This document shows, piece by piece, positions 8,424 through 16,376 of a stretch of DNA of 64,000 nucleotides. Each line of letters starts with the position of its first letter. Within the stretch, counting starts at the first letter, position 1. The notes beneath the pieces are model-generated. The model did no database searches, was not told the DNA's origin, and saw only the letters and a list, made by a program, of their open reading frames with translations. Where the stretch lies: contig NZ_PGVE01000012.1 of NCBI RefSeq assembly GCF_002860255.1, forward strand, positions 124,001-188,000, read 5' to 3'. The position numbers and the translations under genes are program-made. Source of the DNA: Neobacillus cucumis (GTDB lineage: Bacteria > Bacillota > Bacilli > Bacillales > Cytobacillaceae).

Positions 8424-8937
8424 TATGTTTCTTCAACTGTTAAAGGAAAACCGGTATGTTTCACTAATTCTAACCGCACTTCGAATTTATCTGGGATGGC
8501 AGTGGCTACAGGCTGGATTGGGTAAGATCACGAGTGGAGAATTTGATGCCAGTGGATTTATGTATGGTGCCGTAAAAAATATGACTGGGGAGCATCCATC
8601 GGTTCAACCTTGGTGGGGAAATTTTTTAAAAGATGTAGCTATACCCTATGTTGATTTCTTTAATGTCATTGTTCCATGGGGTGAATTTTTAGTAGGTCTA
8701 GGGTTACTTTTAGGTGTTTTTACTTCCTTTTCAGTACTTATGGGTCTAACGATGAATTTTGCTTATATGTTCTCAGGAACAACAAGTACAAATCCTCAGA
8801 TGATCGTTTTAGGAATGTTCATTCTTGCAGCTGGATTCAATGCAGGAAAGATTGGATTGGATCGCTGGTTAAATCCGTTTCTTAAAAGTGTTTTATTTAA
8901 AGAAGGAAAACAAACACGAATTCCTCAGGATGCTTAA
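8424..8937 (+). CDS. DoxX family membrane protein, Fur-regulated
   Basis: About 170 residues with four membrane helices; DoxX-like features LRIYLGWQWLQAGLGKI and VPWGEFLVGLGLLLGVFTSFS. It is longer than MhqP-type DoxX and carries an insert (about 40-70) with a Trp-rich PSVQPWWGNF loop, as in the thiosulfate:quinone oxidoreductase subunit-like DoxD/DoxX group. The ATG at 8424 has CGGAGG 8 bases upstream; the open frame starts earlier at 8344, but that part overlaps the promoter and Fur boxes. Iron-starvation induction is inferred. Function in iron metabolism is unknown. Confidence 0.85.
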
Positions 8938-8971
8938 CCAATTAAGGTAAAAATGTACATAAAATGAATAA

Positions 8972-9000
8972 AGACCATCAACACATGGTGTTGATGGTCT
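8972..9000. terminator. 13-bp perfect hairpin between convergent genes
   Basis: AGACCATCAACAC pairs perfectly with GTGTTGATGGTCT around a 3-base loop. There is no strong T run on either side, so termination is likely but weaker. Confidence 0.55.
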
Positions 9001-9016
9001 GATCAAAAATAATGAT

Positions 9017-9196
9017 CTAACCAGCATAATTTTCATTTTCGTCTACTATCGATACAGCCTGAATGGTTGCATTTGTTTGCTGGCTCTGAACTTGGTTTTT
9101 AGCTTCTTCTATAGTGGCGGCATTTACATTTTTGTAAAAAACCATCCCGCCTAATTCATATTCAACAGAAAATGTCGGTAATTTTGTTTGATCCAT
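9017..9196 (-). CDS. Small hypothetical protein
   Basis: 59 residues (MDQTKLPTFSVEYELGG...), acidic and soluble, with a predicted strand-helix-strand pattern in which ATIEEAKNQVQSQ is the helix. No family recognised. The ATG at 9196 has a strong AAAGGAGG site 7 bases upstream, which is the main support for a real gene. Convergent with doxX. No function can be assigned. Confidence 0.65.
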   Translation of the reverse strand: MDQTKLPTFSVEYELGGMVFYKNVNAATIEEAKNQVQSQQTNATIQAVSIVDENENYAG

Positions 9197-9575
9197 CAAA
9201 TATCCTCCTTTTATCGAGCGAGTACGAATGTCTTAACGTAAGGCAAACCTTTATTTTGTTCATTTCATAGCCGTCTAATTATTTCCATTTTTACATTTAA
9301 TTATTTACTGCTCTGTCGAAAGCTCAACTGGTTTTGCCCTCTTTTTCTGCCTATTAGTCGATTCTTACATGGAATTGGTTTCATCTATTTAAAATCTTTG
9401 TTTAACAAGAACTATGCAACTTCATAAATCTAATTCTTAAAGAAAATAATTTCTTATATCGAATAGGAACAGTCTTGATTTCCCCCCCCAGAACCTACCT
9501 TTTAAATCGAATCATATGAATATAGAATACTTTTCGTTGGTAACGAATACGAACAGAATGAGAGGAGTTGAATAA
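9197..9575. other. Intergenic region before the chitinase gene
   Basis: 379 bases without a gene. It holds the divergent upstream regions of the 59-residue protein and the chitinase, and a run of eight C at 9482-9489. I see no clear operator or promoter in it. Confidence 0.5.
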
Positions 9576-12473
9576 ATGGCTAAAAATGTATGGGGAAAGT
9601 TCTCGTCAGGATTTTTATCTGTAATTCTATTTTCGACCTTGCCCCTCCCTATGGCTCAAGCAGCAGACAATCCTCCTTGGGTAAGCCCCATCCAAGTATC
9701 TACCTTGGCTGGTGATGGGATCACTGTATCAGGAGATGTACAAATTTCTGTTTCGGCTGGGGATGACATAGGGCTTTCAAAGGTCGAATTTTACAGTGCC
9801 AATGGCGGATATTTAATCGGGAACAAGACATCCTCGCCTTATACCGTAAAATGGGCGACGGATCCTTGGGTTCCAGACGGTGAACAGGTTTTAAAAGTTA
9901 TTGCCTACGACACTTCTGGACAAAAAGCCGGAACTTCCCGAACGGTGTATGTACAGAATGACAAAACGGTACCTTCCGCTCCCACTAATTTGCACACGAC
10001 AGCCAAGACAAACAATAGCATCTCTCTCGCCTGGAGTGCGGCTACGGATAATGTAGGCGTGGTAAAGTATGAAATTTACAATGATCAAATTAGGATCGGA
10101 ACCTCCACCAGCACGAGTGTTACTCTGAGCGACTTAACTCCCGGCACAACCTACCATTTATCGATAAAAGCCTTGGACCGGGCCGGAAACGTTTCTCAAG
10201 CAAGTAATAACATTATTGAAACAACCCAAGATTTTCCGCCAACAGTGAGTCCCTTAGGGGTAGCTCCGTTGGATTATGACGGAGAATCGGTAGCAGGTAA
10301 TGTGAAGCTTTCAATCAACGCAACAGATGACACCGGTATTTCAAAGGTCGAATTCTACAGTGCAAACGGCGGGTATCTAATTGGCACAAAGACATCTGAA
10401 CCATATACGATTAATTGGGCAACCGATCCCTGGGTCCCTGACGGTGAGCAGGTGGTAAAGGCGATTGCCTATGATAAAGCTGGTCAAAAAACAGAATCGT
10501 CCCGTCCCGTTTACATTCAGAATGATAAAATTTCACCTTCAACCCCGGCTAATTTCCATGTGACAGCAAAAACGGATCAAACCATTTCCTTGGCATGGGA
10601 TAGCTCAACAGACAATATAGGTGTGATAGAGTATGAGATTTACAACGGATTGGTTCGCATTGGGACTTCTACAACCAATAGTGTTACGTTAAAAGATCTA
10701 AATCCCGGTAAAGCTTTTAATCTATCAGTAAAAGCAAGAGACAGGGCGTGGAATTTTTCTTCAGCAAGCATTACGGTCCGAGTAACAACAGAGACATCGA
10801 AAGATACGATCCCTCCATTCGCTCCAGCCAATTTACAGGTAACTTCCGTTACGGATACGACCGTTAAGTTGGAATGGGATGCAGCAAAGGATAATTACGA
10901 TAACATCAGCCCAAATGTTAAGTATGAGATTTATAATGGCCCGACACTCTTAGCCACTGCTTCAGGATTACGTACAACTGTAAAGAACCTGAATCCAAAT
11001 ACATCTTATTCCTTAACGATTAAGGCAAAGGATGCAGCAGGAAACTTATCAGAGGCGAGCCAATCAGTGACCTTATCAACGGGTGTCCTGGATACGAAAG
11101 CACCGGAGGTCCTAATACTTAGTTCATCTCAATCCACTGATAAAACAATCACATTGAAATGGAATGTACCTGATGATAATTACACTGTGACCGGCTATAG
11201 CGTTTATCAAAATAAAGTAAAAATCATTGAAACGAACAGTCCGAACTTTGTCGTAGGCGGCCTAACGCAGAATACGAAATACAACTTTTATGTGACCGCA
11301 AAGGATGCAAAAGGCAATGTGTCGCCGGCAAGCTCTGAGATAACCGTTTCTACTGGTTCAGTGCCGCTTACGCCACCTAGTCATGTCATAGCCGGGTACT
11401 ATTCCGGCTGGTCAACCTATAGCGGATCAGAGGTATCGGACATTGATGCCTCCAAACTAACACAGATCAACTATGCTTTTGCTAATATCGGCAATGATCT
11501 AAAAATGCAGGTTGGTGATTCTTATGCCGATACACAAAAAGAGTTCCCAGGAGATTCAGCAACTGATCCATTCAAAGGGAATTTCAATCAATTAAAGAAA
11601 CTGAAACAAAAATTCCCCCATCTAAAAACGGTGATATCAGTTGGCGGATGGAGCTGGTCGGAAAAGTTTTCTGAAGTAGCTTTGACTGAGGCATCCCGTA
11701 CTGCTTTCGCTGATAGTGTTGTAAAGTTTCTCTTAACTTACGGCTTTGATGGGGTTGATTTTGATTGGGAGTATCCGGTAAACGGGGGAATGAAGACAAA
11801 TGTGCGTAGACCGATTGATGAAAAAAATTACACCCTGCTTCTGCAAAAGGTACGTGAAAAGCTGAATGCCCAACAAGCGCTGGATGGCAAGAAATATACT
11901 ATGTCCATTGCTGCTGGGGCTTCCGCTAATTTTGCTCAAACTACCCAATTAGATCAAATTAGTAAAATCGTCGATTATATTCAGCTCATGACATATGATT
12001 TACACGGTCCTTGGGATAGCGTGACCGGATTTAATGCCCCGCTTTACGCTAGTTCCGCCGAACCCGCAAATGCCCCAAATGTATCTCAGGCAGTAGAAGT
12101 ATTTTTAGATAATGGGGTTCCGGCAAACAAGCTCGTCATGGGTGTACCGTTTTATGGCTATGATTATAAAGAGGTCAACAATGCGAACAACGGATTATAT
12201 CAAACTCACACCGGAGCTGTTTTTTCGGATAGTTATGGGGAAATTGAAAAAAACTTTGTAGGTAAAAATGGGTTCGTACGTTACTGGAGTAGTGAATCAC
12301 GGGTCCCATATTTATGGAATGGGTCCACCTTTGTCAGCTATGATGATCCGGAATCCATGGCTCAAAAGGCAGCCTATATAAAATCAAAAGGATTAGCCGG
12401 AGCAATGATCTGGGAGATTAGTCAAGACCCTAGTGAAGCCTTATTGAATCAACTAGGGAAGGATCTAAAGTAG
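9576..12473 (+). CDS. Secreted multidomain GH18 chitinase
   Basis: 965 residues. Signal peptide (about 1-29, ending AQAADN). Ig-like domain 1 (about 31-130), FnIII 1 (133-216), Ig-like 2 (221-318), FnIII 2 (321-404), FnIII 3 (411-502), FnIII 4 (508-592), then a GH18 catalytic domain (about 602-965). The active-site motif DGVDFDWEYP is complete with the acid Glu near residue 732; SVGGWSWS and MTYDLHG are also present, as is the closing AMIWEISQD. The two Ig-FnIII units share long near-identical stretches such as KVEFYSANGGYLIG, evidence of internal duplication. It should degrade extracellular chitin. No canonical CBM5/12 chitin-binding domain is visible, so the Ig/FnIII domains may serve in binding or spacing. 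Confidence 0.93.
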   Translation: MAKNVWGKFSSGFLSVILFSTLPLPMAQAADNPPWVSPIQVSTLAGDGITVSGDVQISVSAGDDIGLSKVEFYSANGGYLIGNKTSSPYTVKWATDPWVPDGEQVLKVIAYDTSGQKAGTSRTVYVQNDKTVPSAPTNLHTTAKTNNSISLAWSAATDNVGVVKYEIYNDQIRIGTSTSTSVTLSDLTPGTTYHLSIKALDRAGNVSQASNNIIETTQDFPPTVSPLGVAPLDYDGESVAGNVKLSINATDDTGISKVEFYSANGGYLIGTKTSEPYTINWATDPWVPDGEQVVKAIAYDKAGQKTESSRPVYIQNDKISPSTPANFHVTAKTDQTISLAWDSSTDNIGVIEYEIYNGLVRIGTSTTNSVTLKDLNPGKAFNLSVKARDRAWNFSSASITVRVTTETSKDTIPPFAPANLQVTSVTDTTVKLEWDAAKDNYDNISPNVKYEIYNGPTLLATASGLRTTVKNLNPNTSYSLTIKAKDAAGNLSEASQSVTLSTGVLDTKAPEVLILSSSQSTDKTITLKWNVPDDNYTVTGYSVYQNKVKIIETNSPNFVVGGLTQNTKYNFYVTAKDAKGNVSPASSEITVSTGSVPLTPPSHVIAGYYSGWSTYSGSEVSDIDASKLTQINYAFANIGNDLKMQVGDSYADTQKEFPGDSATDPFKGNFNQLKKLKQKFPHLKTVISVGGWSWSEKFSEVALTEASRTAFADSVVKFLLTYGFDGVDFDWEYPVNGGMKTNVRRPIDEKNYTLLLQKVREKLNAQQALDGKKYTMSIAAGASANFAQTTQLDQISKIVDYIQLMTYDLHGPWDSVTGFNAPLYASSAEPANAPNVSQAVEVFLDNGVPANKLVMGVPFYGYDYKEVNNANNGLYQTHTGAVFSDSYGEIEKNFVGKNGFVRYWSSESRVPYLWNGSTFVSYDDPESMAQKAAYIKSKGLAGAMIWEISQDPSEALLNQLGKDLK

Positions 12474-12516
12474 CCTATAATAATTTTCTTCTATTATTAA
12501 TGATAAAGATATCAGT

Positions 12517-12568
12517 AAAAAAGGTGCTTGAACCCCACATATTTCATTGGGGTCATGCACCTTTTTTG
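12517..12568 (+). terminator. Terminator after the chitinase gene
   Basis: AAAAAGGTGC pairs with GCACCTTTTT, with an inner stem CCCCA/TGGGG, followed by T residues. Confidence 0.8.
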
Positions 12569-12609
12569 TCTCTTTCTATGGTCACAAACCTTGTTACCTT
12601 AGAAATTTC

Positions 12610-14316
12610 TTAATTTGCTAGATTAACGATCCGTCCTTCGATACTTGGGCTAACTGTTTTTCCTGCTTGGGATGCAATAAAATCCGTAAAGATTTCCCAA
12701 TCTACAAACCCCGGCTCACTAACTCGTCCTTCACTATAGGCTTTGGCAAAAACGGTATAACCATCTCCGCCTTTTGCTGTGAAAGTGTTTGTGGCTACAA
12801 CGTAAGTTTTACTAGAATCTATAGGAACATAGTTCACTCCATCTTCTTTTACATCTATGGATTGAACTTTTTGTCCTACAGGTTTGCTGCTATCATAGGT
12901 GAATTTTAACCCTGATACTTGCAGGAACCCGCCAAAAGACTTTGGCGCGTCCTTCACACTAATCTCTAAGGCCTCTTTAATTTCTGCCCCTGTTAGTTTC
13001 ATAATGCCAAGAGTATTGCCAAATGGCATGATTTCAAAAACCTTTGCTAACGTAATATCCCCCGCGGGAACAGTTGCACGAATCCCACCGCCGTTTTGTA
13101 AAGCAATGACTGTGTTTGGATTAATGGTTTTTGCTTTTGCCAGCATACCATCTGTCACTAAGTTTCCTAGATTTGTCTCCCCTGTACGTGCAGGCGGATT
13201 TCCACCAATTAGGTCAACAGTTGTTTTTCCAATCACGGTTTGCTGCATTTCCACGATAGTTGGTTTGTACTTTGTTTCTAAGATCTGAGCGGCTTCTGGA
13301 TCATCTGGAATGACATAAGATCCATTTACGTTTTGATCAAGGTCGATGAGTTTACCAGAAGAGTTGATTACTTTCCCTTTTTTATCAAATTGAACATCAA
13401 CTGTTCCAAGGAATTTGCTATATTCATTAGCTTGGACAATAACAGTTGGTTCCTCACCCGCATTCACCACTACAGGCTGGTCCAATTTATCATGAGAGTG
13501 TCCTCCGACGATTACGTCAATTCCCTCTACTTCCTTTGCTAGAGTTAGGTCGTTATCCCCTCCTCCGTCATTGTAACCGATATGTGTGAGGGCAATAATT
13601 TTGTTAACCCCTTTTTCCTTAAATGCTTTAACAGCTTGCTTAGCTTGTGTAAGATAATCTTCGAATTCCACATCAGGTCCAGGGCTGGAGATATCTTTTG
13701 TTTCTGCTGTGATCAGACCAAAGATTCCAATTTTCTCTCCATTCTCCTTTTTAATAATACCATTATATATTTCTCCATTATTAGGATGCTTTGTAATGGA
13801 ATCATTAAAAATTTCGTTTATGTTACTATTTTTCTGGAAGTTGACATTAGCGCTGACAAATGGGAACTGTGCCCTTTTTATAAAATTAGCCAAAGTCGCT
13901 GTTCCCTTATCAAATTCATGGTTTCCGAATGTCATAGCATCATAACCAACTAGATTCATAAATTCTAAATCTGCCAGTCCTTCATACTGATTAAAATACA
14001 GTGTTCCTGTAAAAACATCCCCTGCATCTAATAAAAGGGAATTAGGCTTTTCTGCACGTACTTGGTTAATGGCAGAAATTCGTCTAGCAATATTATCTAA
14101 GTGGGCATGGGTATCATTAGTATGCATAATAGTTAAATCATACGTTTTCTCCTTTTTGGCTTTCTTCACATCAGTATGTATAGTGGTCTTCGGGGATGCT
14201 GGAGTGTTATTTACTGGTGCACTAGCAAAAGCAGCAGGTGCTGTAACAGATGTAGTCATGGCAGCAGCGGCTAAAACAGAGCAAAACTTACGAGTAAACT
14301 TTTTTTGATCAATCAT
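12610..14316 (-). CDS. Secreted 5'-nucleotidase / 2',3'-cyclic phosphodiesterase family enzyme
   Basis: 568 residues with a signal peptide (about 1-32, AFASA). A metallophosphatase domain follows with its metal-binding motifs HTNDTHAHLDN, DAGDVFTG, GNHEFDKG, THIGYNDGG and GGHSHD. The C-terminal 5_nucleotid_C domain (about 365-530) has NLVTDGM, ALQNGGGIR and FTAKGGDGYT. This is the UshA/YfkN-type architecture that releases phosphate from extracellular nucleotides. No LPXTG or membrane anchor is seen, so it should be released or held in the wall non-covalently. Ribosome site GGGGGAG. Single gene, convergent with the chitinase. Confidence 0.9.
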   Translation of the reverse strand: MIDQKKFTRKFCSVLAAAAMTTSVTAPAAFASAPVNNTPASPKTTIHTDVKKAKKEKTYDLTIMHTNDTHAHLDNIARRISAINQVRAEKPNSLLLDAGDVFTGTLYFNQYEGLADLEFMNLVGYDAMTFGNHEFDKGTATLANFIKRAQFPFVSANVNFQKNSNINEIFNDSITKHPNNGEIYNGIIKKENGEKIGIFGLITAETKDISSPGPDVEFEDYLTQAKQAVKAFKEKGVNKIIALTHIGYNDGGGDNDLTLAKEVEGIDVIVGGHSHDKLDQPVVVNAGEEPTVIVQANEYSKFLGTVDVQFDKKGKVINSSGKLIDLDQNVNGSYVIPDDPEAAQILETKYKPTIVEMQQTVIGKTTVDLIGGNPPARTGETNLGNLVTDGMLAKAKTINPNTVIALQNGGGIRATVPAGDITLAKVFEIMPFGNTLGIMKLTGAEIKEALEISVKDAPKSFGGFLQVSGLKFTYDSSKPVGQKVQSIDVKEDGVNYVPIDSSKTYVVATNTFTAKGGDGYTVFAKAYSEGRVSEPGFVDWEIFTDFIASQAGKTVSPSIEGRIVNLAN

Positions 14317-14671
14317 TCAGAAACTCCCCCTCTTTAAATATTTCTTTTATTAATTAATATCTAGCAGTCTTTTCCTCTACAAACTATATTCGTAGAGTAC
14401 CTATATTTTATCAGATTATTAGAAAAATTCCCCTCATTTAATATGATAAATACATAAATTTAATAATTGAATTCTTTTTACGACTTTCAACTAAAAAGAA
14501 ATGGACTAAATAAAACATATAAACAAAAAAGCAATCGAAATCATCCGATTGCCTTGCGACATTGTCCCCCTAGAACGTACAAATGTACACAGAAGGTGCC
14601 TGTCACCATATATAATTCAGATATAGTGAAAACCTAGAATACCTTGTAATCATTGAAAACTTGGCTAATCT
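14317..14671. other. Intergenic region with terminator and REP-like remnant
   Basis: 355 bases without a gene. It contains the fdhD terminator (14522-14552), a GTAC-AAAT-GTAC palindrome (14577-14588) and GGTGCCTGTCACC (14595-14607), an imperfect palindrome of the kind found in small dispersed repeats of Bacillus genomes. The left part is very AT-rich and holds the nucleotidase promoter region. Confidence 0.5.
14522..14552 (-). terminator. Terminator after the formate dehydrogenase operon
   Basis: On the minus strand GCAATCG/CGATTGC forms a hairpin followed by a run of T (A run at 14522-14530 on the plus strand). Confidence 0.75.
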
Positions 14672-15466
14672 TTAGCCGACTTCGAATCTTTCGGGACAGG
14701 TGTAGACGTTTAGGCTTTCGTTGCGGATGAAACCAATTGTCGTGATTCCGAGCTGCTCGGCTAGCTGGAGAGCCAGTTCGGTTGGTGCAGATTTTGACAG
14801 GACCATTTCACAGCCAATTTTGGCTGCCTTTAAAAGAATTTCCGATGAGATCCGGCCGCTGAAAACGAGTAATTTATTTTCTAAAGAAATATCATTCCGC
14901 AGACAATAGCCGTAGATTTTATCCAATGCATTGTGCCGGCCGATGTCCATCCGATTAATTAACATTTGATCGGCCAGACACAAGGATGCATTATGAACTC
15001 CACCTGTGCTTTTGAACGTGATCGAGGATTGCTGCAAGTCATTCATAAGCTTAAAGCATTCATTAGAGGAAATTTTGGTTTGAATGGTGTTCCTCTTTTT
15101 CACTTGCAGCGCATCATTGACAAATACAAATCCCTGTCTGCTCATTCCACAGCAGGAAGTGACATAACGCTTATTATGAAACCTTTGATAATATGGGTTG
15201 ATTTTACTCGCTTTGACATGTACGAAACCACTTTTTTCATCCATCCATACTTCTTCAATTTCTTCATACGTGCGAATAACACCTTCAGATGCTAAGTAAC
15301 CAATCACTAAATCCTCAATATGTTCTGGTGAACATATTAACGTGACGAATTCTTCCCCATTTATTTTAATGGTAACTGGATATTCGGTTACAACACTGTC
15401 TTCAACCTGTTCACTATATCCCTTACCAAGCCGAAGAATTTCTCGCTTAACCTCAATTGGTTTCAC
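14672..15466 (-). CDS. fdhD: Formate dehydrogenase sulfur-carrier protein FdhD
   Basis: 264 residues. The family motif TSCCGMSR carries Cys105/Cys106, the cysteine loop that passes sulfur from a cysteine desulfurase to the Mo-bisMGD cofactor, required for activity of FdhF-type enzymes. GRHNALDKIYGY and FSGRISSEILLKAAKIG are also characteristic. Last gene of the six-gene formate operon; 39 bases separate it from the small CxxC-protein gene. Cytosolic. Confidence 0.93.
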   Translation of the reverse strand: MKPIEVKREILRLGKGYSEQVEDSVVTEYPVTIKINGEEFVTLICSPEHIEDLVIGYLASEGVIRTYEEIEEVWMDEKSGFVHVKASKINPYYQRFHNKRYVTSCCGMSRQGFVFVNDALQVKKRNTIQTKISSNECFKLMNDLQQSSITFKSTGGVHNASLCLADQMLINRMDIGRHNALDKIYGYCLRNDISLENKLLVFSGRISSEILLKAAKIGCEMVLSKSAPTELALQLAEQLGITTIGFIRNESLNVYTCPERFEVG

Positions 15467-15505
15467 TGTGTTTCACCTGCTGTCTTCTTCAATCTTTATA
15501 AAAAT

Positions 15506-15643
15506 TTATTCCACATCGTCAAAAGTGTGCCACTTGCAATCTTCCTGGCAGCTTTTGCAAACATGGAGGACGACCGACTGGATCGTTCCCTCCATATTTG
15601 GCTCCATTTCTTCTTTCACTCCGCAAATTTCACAAACTTTCAT
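15506..15643 (-). CDS. Microprotein with two CxxC motifs (zinc-ribbon-like)
   Basis: 45 residues: begins MKVCEICGVKEEMEP and ends KSCQEDCKWHTFDDVE. CxxC at residues 4-7 and 29-32 plus Cys36 suggest a metal-binding knuckle. The ATG overlaps the stop codon of the upstream HMA-like gene (ATGA), and AGGAGG lies 7 bases before it, so translational coupling is very likely. No family recognised. Its place between the HMA-like gene and fdhD suggests a role in formate dehydrogenase assembly or metal handling (inference). Confidence 0.7.
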   Translation of the reverse strand: MKVCEICGVKEEMEPNMEGTIQSVVLHVCKSCQEDCKWHTFDDVE

Positions 15644-15864
15644 TTCGAAGCCTCCTGAGGGATGATCTCGTAGCCTAAATCCATAATTGCTTGTTCAAAA
15701 TCCTGGCCGGAGGCCATGTTCTCATCGAAACTGTATATGGCCTTCCCTTTAGATAAATCTATCTCAGCTTGAGTATTCCCCCAAACGTGCTCGATGGCTT
15801 CTAGAACTTTATTTGCATCCTGTTGATTTGCCATATTTTTAATCGTCACAACCCGCGTTTCCAA
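15640..15864 (-). CDS. Small HMA-like (ferredoxin-fold) protein lacking the CxxC motif
   Basis: 74 residues with the beta-alpha-beta-beta-alpha-beta layout of heavy-metal-associated domains: VVTIKNM, helix ANQQDANKVLEAIEHV, strands AEIDLS and KAIYSFDE, helix FEQAIMDLG, YEIIP. The GMTCxxC metal-binding loop is replaced by NMANQQD, so classical metal binding is lost. The start is TTG at 15864 with GGGATGAG upstream; a GTG 12 bases downstream of the TTG is possible. Lies 11 bases or so after the DUF1641 gene and is coupled by ATGA overlap to the CxxC microprotein. Function unknown. Confidence 0.65.
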   Translation of the reverse strand: METRVVTIKNMANQQDANKVLEAIEHVWGNTQAEIDLSKGKAIYSFDENMASGQDFEQAIMDLGYEIIPQEASK

Positions 15865-15881
15865 AACCGCTCATCCCTTTG

Positions 15882-16376
15882 CTAAGAATTTTCCCGCTTG
15901 TTACGTAAAAAGACTTCGCCCAAGCCATCCATAAAATTCACCATACTTGTCATAGCTGCCCGCATTTCCTTACTCCATAACCGTTTTCTCAGTTGCCAAA
16001 GACTTTGCTTTTTCCCTTCTTGCCCTGACTCCGCCAACCGTTTGAATCCATGAGATAATCCATCCAATACGTCAGAAAGCTGGCCAGGTTGAAGGGAACC
16101 TAAGAATGCGAAGGCATTCATCCCATTTTTAATGACATTCCGCATCGCAGGCTGATTCACTTGCTGAATGGCAATGGCACCTATTTCCGTCCTCTGATCA
16201 ATCATGGATTCAACCGCATCTAACACCTTTGTATCATTAAGGCCCTTCATAATTCGGAGTGTTTTTAAAATAACTTCCTTATTCTCAACCAACTCATTCA
16301 TAATCTCTGAAATGGCCTGTGCATGTTCTAATTCTGGATGGGGCACTTCCCTAATTTGCGTAATTGCCTTCGCCAT
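15882..16376 (-). CDS. yrhD: DUF1641 family protein (YrhD-like)
   Basis: About 164 residues, soluble, largely helical, with the DUF1641 pattern MKGLNDTKVLDAVESM and AFAFLGSLQPGQLSDVLDGLSHGF. In B. subtilis YrhD is encoded next to the formate dehydrogenase YrhE, and DUF1641 proteins accompany molybdopterin formate dehydrogenases widely; a redox or assembly partner role is inferred. The ATG at 16376 has GGGTGA 5 bases upstream; it overlaps the 3' end of fdhF by 26 bases, showing tight coupling. Confidence 0.85.
   Translation of the reverse strand: MAKAITQIREVPHPELEHAQAISEIMNELVENKEVILKTLRIMKGLNDTKVLDAVESMIDQRTEIGAIAIQQVNQPAMRNVIKNGMNAFAFLGSLQPGQLSDVLDGLSHGFKRLAESGQEGKKQSLWQLRKRLWSKEMRAAMTSMVNFMDGLGEVFLRNKRENS

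Noticed and set aside
9482-9489. Run of eight C as a possible phase-variation tract
   Set aside because: It lies in non-coding sequence about 90 bases before the chitinase ATG and not within a promoter I can recognise; one homopolymer alone is not evidence.
12667-14308. Several plus-strand frames opposite the 5'-nucleotidase
   Set aside because: They are complementary-frame shadows of a well-supported gene and lack ribosome sites.
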